Shown here piece after piece: positions 58,068 through 64,000 of a stretch of 64,000 nucleotides of DNA. Within the stretch, counting starts at the first letter, position 1, and each line of letters starts with the position of its first letter. Made by a program: the position numbers and the translations under genes. The stretch is from Brevibacillus panacihumi W25 (lineage in GTDB: Bacteria > Bacillota > Bacilli > Brevibacillales > Brevibacillaceae). The notes under the pieces were generated by a model. The model made no database searches and was not told where the DNA came from. It saw nothing but the letters and a program-made list of their open reading frames with translations. Location: NCBI RefSeq assembly GCF_000503775.1, contig NZ_KI629787.1, forward strand, positions 87,870-151,869. The letters run 5' to 3'.

Positions 58068-60080
58068 ATGAGCTTTGATCAATTTCCCAAAACAAACCGC
58101 CAAAAAATTAACCGTGCCAATGAAGTCACCGAGTTTGACCTGGAAGTGGATATGGAAGTGGATATAGAGGTCACCGAGGATTCAGACCTCGATGAAGATA
58201 CTCTTGATGTTGATCAGGAGCCAGCAGAGGTATCTTTACCTGCCGATGAAGTGGATGACTCGGATGGACAATCCCTGCCGCTTTCTGCATCTGTACCGCT
58301 GTCTAAAAGGAAAACGAAGTCCAACTGGCCCCATTCCTCCGGCGAGCTTCGTTACGGCGAATTTGTGGGGCGTGGCACTGACTTGTATATATTGCAAACG
58401 GACAAGAGTGGAAAATTGAAGGAAAAGCGGTTTGCAAATTTGGTGTTTATCAAAGAAACCCAACAGAACATTGACGACGGGATGTACCAGATCGTATTAC
58501 GATATTGGTTTATAGATCAGTGGCATGAGTTGACGATAAAGAGATCCCAGCTTCAAGTAAACGAATTAACGAAACTACTCGATTATGGTGTTGATGTACC
58601 TAACCATAAAGTCCGTCACATTGCAAAATTCTTGTCTTTACAAGAGGATGGGGCACCATTAAAAAAAGTTCATGAGAAGCTTGGGTGGGCGGATCATGAT
58701 GGGGCTTTGGTTTATAAACATCAGCAGATTATCGGCTCCAATCTCCCGTATTCCTCTGAATATGCTGGAAAATTATCGATTCAAAACGGAACGTATGAGG
58801 GATGGAAGCAAGTCATTGAGCAAGAAGTACTGGGGCATATCCCCCTTGAATTTGCGTTGGTATGCGGCTTTGCTTCTCCGCTGATTTCTCTCATTGCCCG
58901 GTTCGTCGACATCGAGGTGCTTTTGTTTCATCTCTTTGGCGATACGTCAAGAGGGAAGACATCTGCAATGCGCGTCTTTGTCTCACCATTTGCTCTCCCT
59001 TCGAAACAGGAAGGAGGGATCATTTTTCAATGGCTTGGCACCAAAAACGGGATGATGGCCCAGATAGCGGACAAGCATGGTATTCCTATCGCATTTGATG
59101 AAGCGTCCATGAACCGAATGAAGGACTTCACGGACATTTTGTATCTATTGGCCGAGGGACGCGAGAAAGCACGGATGACGAAAGAGATTGAGGAGCGTAA
59201 ACGCGCATCTTGGAGTGGTATCGTGTTTTCAACTGCGGAACACTCGCTGAAATCAAAGTCAAACCAAAACAGTGGGTTAATCGTTCGGCTACAGGAAATC
59301 GGTAACGTGGAATGGACGACTTCTCCGGAAAATGCAGTCGAAATTAAAAACGGATTGCAACAAAACTACGGTCATGCCGGGCCCAAGTTTGTCGAATATC
59401 TTCTACGTGAAGGCAAGGACCACATCATTGAACGTTGGAAAAAATGGTCGAAGATTTGCTACGAAAAAATGGAGAGCAAAGATGGCTTGTCCGCGCGTAT
59501 GGCAGACCGATTTGGGCTCATCCTGGCTACGGCTGAATTGATGAATCAATTGTTTGATTTTCAGGTAAACATCGACGGCATTCTTCAGTTTTTGCTGAAA
59601 ATCGATCAAGAGAATATCGAAAGTCGAGATCTCGGCGAGCGGGCGTACCAGTACCTGAAGCAAAAGGTAGTTGAATTTCAGGCGCATTTTAACATGGAGG
59701 GGGCTCCAGCCATTCGAGATTGCATGGGGAGCATTACTCGCAAGCCTGGCAAAGGGGTCGAAGTCGTGATCATGAAAGAGCCATTTCGCAGGCTCGTGCA
59801 TGAAGGTGGATTCGATGACAGCTCTGTAGTGCTTCAAAAAATGAAGGCCAAAGGTTATTTGGATCACGAAGAAAAAAAGCTGACAAGAAAACGGAAGGTT
59901 GATCCCGACAAACCACGCCTTGATGTTCATATTTTCTTGTTTGACGATTCTTTGCTGGAGATGCTGAAAAGGGCACCACTCCCTTCTCCATTCGTTACCA
60001 GCAAAACAAAGCCAGTCGGTATACGAAGTACGGATGATGCAGAGGATTACACAGAGGTAAATGTGACGGATCTGGATTAA
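58068..60080 (+). CDS. DUF927-domain AAA+-like ATPase (putative replication helicase/primase-associated protein)
   Basis: 670 residues from ATG 58068 (GAGGAGGA site, good spacing); a GTG at 57993 has a poor site. Residues about 20-65 are acidic (EVDMEVDIEVTEDSDLDEDT). The DUF927 region follows: SNLPYSSEYAGKLSIQNGTY, VCGFASPLISLIARFVDIEV, the Walker A loop GDTSRGKTSAMRVF, a Walker-B-like PIAFDEASMNRMKD and GIVFSTAEHSL. Such proteins occur in phages, plasmids and islands and are thought to be replication ATPases. No primase domain is present. The last ~60 residues look like a winged-helix end. Confidence 0.8.
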   Translation: MSFDQFPKTNRQKINRANEVTEFDLEVDMEVDIEVTEDSDLDEDTLDVDQEPAEVSLPADEVDDSDGQSLPLSASVPLSKRKTKSNWPHSSGELRYGEFVGRGTDLYILQTDKSGKLKEKRFANLVFIKETQQNIDDGMYQIVLRYWFIDQWHELTIKRSQLQVNELTKLLDYGVDVPNHKVRHIAKFLSLQEDGAPLKKVHEKLGWADHDGALVYKHQQIIGSNLPYSSEYAGKLSIQNGTYEGWKQVIEQEVLGHIPLEFALVCGFASPLISLIARFVDIEVLLFHLFGDTSRGKTSAMRVFVSPFALPSKQEGGIIFQWLGTKNGMMAQIADKHGIPIAFDEASMNRMKDFTDILYLLAEGREKARMTKEIEERKRASWSGIVFSTAEHSLKSKSNQNSGLIVRLQEIGNVEWTTSPENAVEIKNGLQQNYGHAGPKFVEYLLREGKDHIIERWKKWSKICYEKMESKDGLSARMADRFGLILATAELMNQLFDFQVNIDGILQFLLKIDQENIESRDLGERAYQYLKQKVVEFQAHFNMEGAPAIRDCMGSITRKPGKGVEVVIMKEPFRRLVHEGGFDDSSVVLQKMKAKGYLDHEEKKLTRKRKVDPDKPRLDVHIFLFDDSLLEMLKRAPLPSPFVTSKTKPVGIRSTDDAEDYTEVNVTDLD

Positions 60081-60539
60081 CTGCAGCCGTGTAGGGACGC
60101 GTCCCACTACCCTGACCCGTCCGGTGACGTGCAAATTAGATGTCTCCCAAGGGTTTTGTTTCCCTGACCCACTCGACCCACCTTGTTTGCGAGTGTCATT
60201 GAAAAAAAGATCCCAAAGCACGTTCTCGTTCGGTTTGGAAAGATCCCGTACCTGTACAGATCCCTCGAGATGAGCGAGACAGCCTTGGGCGGTTGGTTTC
60301 CAGCGGAAAAAAACAGATTGGAAAAGAGCATTTCACTTCAGGCAAATTCACAAAAAAATGTATGTTTATCAGAAAAAAATGATTGGGTCTCCTGGGTCGC
60401 GGGGTGTCTTTCCTTGACACGCAAGGCTTCGCCGCGACCCAGCGTGGGTCGATGCGGTGGGTCGCGTCCCACAAAAAAACGTCTTGAAATCTTTTACAGT
60501 TAGATATTATTCCTATGAAGAATATAAAGGGAGAGTGAC
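60081..60539. other. 459-bp non-coding region with repeated GGGTCG words and hairpins
   Basis: No gene. Holds a perfect 12-bp palindrome GGGACGCGTCCC (60094-60105), two CCCTGACCC words, and a hairpin TGGGTCGCGG / CCGCGACCCA (about 60394-60441) enclosing GTGTC/GACAC, followed by further GGGTCG copies and GTGGGTCGCGTCCCAC. The recombinase gene begins right after. Candidate recombination or replication site. Confidence 0.5.
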
Positions 60540-61406
60540 ATGATGTACCTGTTTACTGAAGTCGTCCAGAAATTTCTCCAGCACATGCAAGCGATTGAGC
60601 GGAGTCCTGAAACAATCAGTGGCTACTCCAAAGATTTAGAGATGTTTACTCGTTTTATGGAAAAAAGGTACAACGGGGCTTTTTACATCGAGGAGGTGAA
60701 GGTTAGTGACTTGGAGTCGTTCCTGGAGCAATTGCAAAGGCAAGGGCAAGCACCAGCTAGCCGTTCAAGAAGATTGTACACGCTTCGTTCATTCTTTGAC
60801 TATGCCTACAAGAAGGAGTTTGTGAAGCGGAATATAGCGCTTTCTGTGGAACCGCCAAAGTTACAGCAAAAGGAGCGGACGCATCTGTCTGAATCCGAAG
60901 TCATGCAACTGGTCGATGCGATTGAACACCCGCTTATCAAACTTGTAGTCTTGACCTTGTACTACACAGGGCTGCGTATTTCTGAATGTCTGAATTTGAC
61001 GTTAGACACAGTAGATTTAGACGAGAAGAGGATTCGTGTCATTGCGGGAAAAGGGAACAAGGATCGTACCGTTCCGATCTCGGACAAGCTACTTCCCTTA
61101 TTGGTCGAATATGTTAAAAAGCAGCGGCCAAAGGTATCGTCCAATTACTTCTTTGCCACAGGCAAGACGGGAATGCTTTCTCCGGTATATGTGAACAGGG
61201 TGCTTGGCGAAACTGTTACCAAACTGAAGTGGAAAAAGAAAGTGACGGCACACATCCTGCGACATAGCTTTGCCAGCCAACTGGTGAAGAAGGAAGTGAA
61301 CCTGGTCAAAATCCAGAAGCTGTTGGGGCATTCATCATTGAAAGTGACCAGTATTTATACGCACAGCAACATTGAGGAACTGTGCGAAGCAGTTAATGTA
61401 TTGTAG
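60540..61406 (+). CDS. Tyrosine recombinase/integrase (XerD-like)
   Basis: 288 residues. Core-binding SAM domain (EVVQKFLQHMQAIERSPETI), catalytic Arg in YYTGLRISECLNL, Lys in GKGNKDRTVPIS, HxxR in HILRHSFASQLV and GHSSLKVTSIYTH with the nucleophile Tyr. ATG 60540 (or 60543) after GGGAGAGTGAC. Clearly different from the pair at 42444/51501. Near the right end of the island, the usual place for an integrase. Confidence 0.92.
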   Translation: MMYLFTEVVQKFLQHMQAIERSPETISGYSKDLEMFTRFMEKRYNGAFYIEEVKVSDLESFLEQLQRQGQAPASRSRRLYTLRSFFDYAYKKEFVKRNIALSVEPPKLQQKERTHLSESEVMQLVDAIEHPLIKLVVLTLYYTGLRISECLNLTLDTVDLDEKRIRVIAGKGNKDRTVPISDKLLPLLVEYVKKQRPKVSSNYFFATGKTGMLSPVYVNRVLGETVTKLKWKKKVTAHILRHSFASQLVKKEVNLVKIQKLLGHSSLKVTSIYTHSNIEELCEAVNVL

Positions 61407-61418
61407 GTAAGCCTGCTA

Positions 61419-61446
61419 GACGGGGCCCTCAGCCCCGTCCTTTTTT
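61419..61446 (+). terminator. Terminator after the second recombinase
   Basis: GACGGGGC / GCCCCGTC, five-base loop, then C and six T. Confidence 0.9.
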
Positions 61447-61492
61447 CCAGCATGTAATTTTCACTATATAATAAGGAAAGGATGCGTGTTGC

Positions 61493-62305
61493 ATGTCATT
61501 ACCAGAGGATAAAAAACCAGTTTACGACGAACGAGTGAACGCAATCTTGCGTGGATTGGCGGAAGGAAAGTCCAGGGATGAATTGGCCGCAGAGTTCGGG
61601 TACAAAAACTACAAGTCACTGGACATTTACATGAGGCGCAAAAACTTTATTTGGGATAGGGTCAAACAGACGTACGTCCCAGAGTTTAGTCGTGTGGATG
61701 TAAAGTCAATCCATTCAGCGATTGCTTCGTCACCGAAGGTAGCTAGTGTACTTTCCTTCTTTGAGAAGGAAGGTGCTGATCCAGTGGTAATCGCAAAGCA
61801 ACTGGGTTTTTCTGACCATCGGGAAATGGCGGACTACATGAAGGGTAAAGGGTACGAGTGGTCGACGGATAAGAAAAATTATGTTCAAAAGATTGGGCTC
61901 ATTGAAGAAACTGGTGTCATTAATCGCGGACAAACAATGGTCGTATCAGGGGAAGCTGGGACTGGAGTTGAACCACCGATGGGTGTATCTAGTTACGATC
62001 AGGATGCCGGGGAAGTGGATTTCACTCGTTTTCTTCCACTTCTTGAGTTGATGGAGAGAAACAAGGAAAAGCTGTTTCGATTAATCCTGCCCGGCCCTAA
62101 TGGAGCAAAGCTACCAAGATACATGGTTCCTGGGATACTTACGTCAAAAACGATTCACGTACCAAATACGTTGGACAATCTGGTCAAGGAGTATGCGAAG
62201 GAGAAAAACATCAATCAACGCGACGTTTTTGAAGTGGCTTTGATTGACTTCTTTCGACGGTACGGGTACGAGCGGGAGATTGACACGCTACTAGGGGAAA
62301 GGTGA
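61493..62305 (+). CDS. Putative DNA-binding protein with duplicated helical module and RHH-like C-terminus
   Basis: 270 residues. Two related N-terminal modules of about 50-60 residues: ILRGLAEGKSRDELAAEFGY ... YMRRKNFIWD and VLSFFEKEGADPVVIAKQLG ... YMKGKGYEWS; each looks like a helix-turn-helix pair. The C-terminal 50 residues (KTIHVPNTLDNLVKEYAKEK ... VFEVALIDFFRRYG) fit a ribbon-helix-helix and resemble the short protein at 41694. No family name recognised. ATG 61493 follows an AAGGAAAGGA site. Probably a regulator or accessory factor of the adjacent recombinase (inference from position). Confidence 0.65.
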   Translation: MSLPEDKKPVYDERVNAILRGLAEGKSRDELAAEFGYKNYKSLDIYMRRKNFIWDRVKQTYVPEFSRVDVKSIHSAIASSPKVASVLSFFEKEGADPVVIAKQLGFSDHREMADYMKGKGYEWSTDKKNYVQKIGLIEETGVINRGQTMVVSGEAGTGVEPPMGVSSYDQDAGEVDFTRFLPLLELMERNKEKLFRLILPGPNGAKLPRYMVPGILTSKTIHVPNTLDNLVKEYAKEKNINQRDVFEVALIDFFRRYGYEREIDTLLGER

Positions 62306-62676
62306 GGACTGTGGGAAGCGGCAGCGCTGTTCGAAGAGGTTCGAGGTTGCCGTTTTCTTTTTTTCTTCGAGCGTGAGGCGAAAAACAACGAGTGGGAGAT
62401 GCTCTACAAAAAACGAGCAACATGGGACTTGTTGGCCAAGACAACGAGCAAACCCCTTGGGTTGCTTGGGGAGCGCCTCTCTTTTTGTGAAAATGGGGTG
62501 GAAAACTGTCTTTGGGAAATGGTTGATTCCACTTTCTCGTGGTTTCCTTTCTTTTGCAACTTGGTGACTCCATTTTCTATCGTTCTACAAATGGTTGTGC
62601 AACACGTTTTGCAAAATCCTTGAGCCGCTTGAGGTTTGTTTCTGAAAATTCCGCCAAATTTCCAGGTTGGGGTTGT
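62306..62676. other. 371-bp region with no recognised gene; right end of the island
   Basis: Short open frames here show no conserved or coding-like composition. The S-layer reading frame begins abruptly at about 62677, so the island boundary or an attachment site should lie near 62640-62680; no obvious repeat of this end was found elsewhere in the window. Confidence 0.5.
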
Positions 62677-64000
62677 GCTATTAACGGTATTCAAGTTAAA
62701 GTAACTTTCTCTAAAGCTGTAGATCGTATCTCTGCTGAGAAAACTGCTAACTACACTGTTACTGGTCTCGAAGGAGCTAAAGCAGTATCTGGTGTTCAGT
62801 TGCTTAACGAGAAGGAAGTTCTCCTTACTCTAGGTGCTGCATTGAACAACGGTAGCGAGTACACTGTTAAAGCATCCAAAGAAATTAAAGATGCTGCAGG
62901 CACTAAGCTAGGTGTAGATGTTGAAACCAAGACGACTCTTAACGATGTAACTATCCCAACTGTTACTGAAGTTAAGTCTCTGAGCACTAGTCAAGTACAA
63001 GTAACATTCAGTGAGCCTGTTAAAACACTGGGTGCAAGTGTTAACTCTTCTGTAGAAATTTTCCCAGTAAAAGCTGATGGTACCGAGGATACTGCTCTGC
63101 CACACGTTGCTGCGGCTACTTCCAGCGAAAACGGCAAGGTATGGATCATTACTTTGAATGCAGGTAGTGAACTGAAACCAGGCACTAAATACAACGTTTA
63201 TCTCAACAAAGATCGCCAAGTTGTTGACTATGTTGGTTATGTTGCAGCTGCTGCAAAAGTTGAACTGAGCTACTCTGCTGACGTTACAGTTCCACAAGCT
63301 TCTTCGCTTGATGTACTGGGTCAAGAGTATGTAATCGTTAAATTCAACAAGCCTATCAAAACCTTCAATGCATCTAATGTTTATTGGAATGTAGATGGTT
63401 CCGAAAGCAACAACTCCAACGTAGGTCAATCTTTCGAGAAAATTGATGCTACTACTTTCAAAGTGAAATTCAACCTGATTCCTGGAGGAGAAAAACACTT
63501 CTTCGTTAAAGGCGCAGAAGATTTTGCTGGTAACGTAGCTCCAACTGCTAAGTTCACGAAGACTATCGTTGATGCCATTACACCTGCTGTAAGTGCAATC
63601 AAATTGGTAGATTCCGATACTTTCAAGGTTGAACTGAACGTTGAAATCGCTGATGCAACAACAGTGTTTGCTGACGATGCATCGACAGCTGATAAGACAA
63701 AAGGTCGTGCTTTCTACCCAATCACTGACAAAGACGGCAATGCTGTTCTTGTTAAGAGTGTAGAATATGGTAAGAAGGCTGATGGCACTGACGATCATGC
63801 TGTACGTTTGATCAATGTTTACAACCCGCTTGCTCAAGGTAACTACACTGTTAAAGTAACCGGTCTGAAAGATTCGTTGGGTCGTGTACTGGCTGACAAA
63901 TCCGAAGTAATCAACGTAGCTAACATGCCAGGATTGGTAGCTGGTGCAACTGCATCCGCTGCAACGGGTACACAAACTAAGGATCAAATTCTTCTGAACA
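62677..64000 (+). pseudogene. S-layer gene fragment lacking its 5' end, continuing beyond the window
   Basis: 441 codons of open frame with the codon bias of mwp/owp, but no start, signal peptide, ribosome-binding site or promoter; upstream sequence is unrelated. Encodes outer-wall-type Ig-like units: NGIQVKVTFSKAVDRISAEK, PTVTEVKSLSTSQVQVTFSE, SLDVLGQEYVIVKFNKPI and GNYTVKVTGLKDSLG. Not the same sequence as owp or the 44.6-48.4 kb fragment. Could be the body of the gene whose 3' end sits at 44.6-48.4 kb, or a third paralogue. Confidence 0.85.

Noticed and set aside
62306..62640. Short open frames at the right end of the island
   Set aside because: No ribosome-binding sites, no conserved-looking segments, and overlapping frames in both directions.

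Overview
The window looks like chromosome from a Brevibacillus-type endospore-forming firmicute (Paenibacillaceae). Sporulation genes (spoIID, spoIIQ, spoIIID) sit next to mbl and flhO/flhP. An 11-gene nuo cluster without nuoEFG is followed by ywmB-murA. A cell-wall-protein locus encodes a middle-wall S-layer protein whose signal peptide, three N-terminal SLH domains and doubled translation start match what I recall of Brevibacillus brevis 47. Family calls are from recognition of the sequence; no database was searched.

Core part, 1 to about 38.1 kb. nuoABCDHIJKLMN (1-10.8 kb) encodes the membrane arm and Q module of complex I; NuoC carries a long Ala/Lys-rich tandem-repeat extension. A cell-envelope and sporulation stretch follows (10.9-22.2 kb): DUF1146 protein, ywmB, murA, spoIID, spoIIQ, spoIIID, mbl, flhO, flhP, an EpuA-like small membrane protein, a CDP-alcohol phosphatidyltransferase, fabZ, and a TagA-like and a TagO-like enzyme for undecaprenyl-linked wall polymer synthesis. 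From 22.3 to 38.1 kb lie surface-protein genes: a 1713-residue SLH protein behind a sigma-D-like promoter, a coiled-coil protein and an IMPACT-family protein on the other strand, a TolC-like protein, then the S-layer pair mwp and owp behind tandem promoters. MWP should anchor to the wall through its SLH domains; the owp product has none and probably forms the outer layer on it.

Rearranged part, 38.2 to 64.0 kb. A family-2 glycosyltransferase gene downstream of owp is split by an IS21-family element with a 6-bp target duplication; removing the element restores a 299-codon frame. The 3' end of another S-layer gene (44.6-48.4 kb) is split by a second, different IS21 element with a 5-bp duplication; removal restores a continuous frame. 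That fragment is bracketed by two apparently identical 1672-bp IS3-family copies in opposite orientation, and the left copy truncates a tyrosine recombinase gene. From 50.3 to about 62.7 kb is an accessory island: Rpn-family nuclease, two intact tyrosine recombinases, an XRE repressor with a divergent promoter and operator, a RadC/JAB protein, a DUF960 protein, ribbon-helix-helix-like proteins, a DUF927 ATPase, several unrecognised genes, a candidate structured RNA with its own promoter and terminator, and two GC-rich hairpin regions that could be an origin or recombination site. The island ends inside another S-layer reading frame lacking its 5' end, which runs off the window at 64 kb. No structural phage genes, conjugation genes, tRNA, rRNA or CRISPR array were found.
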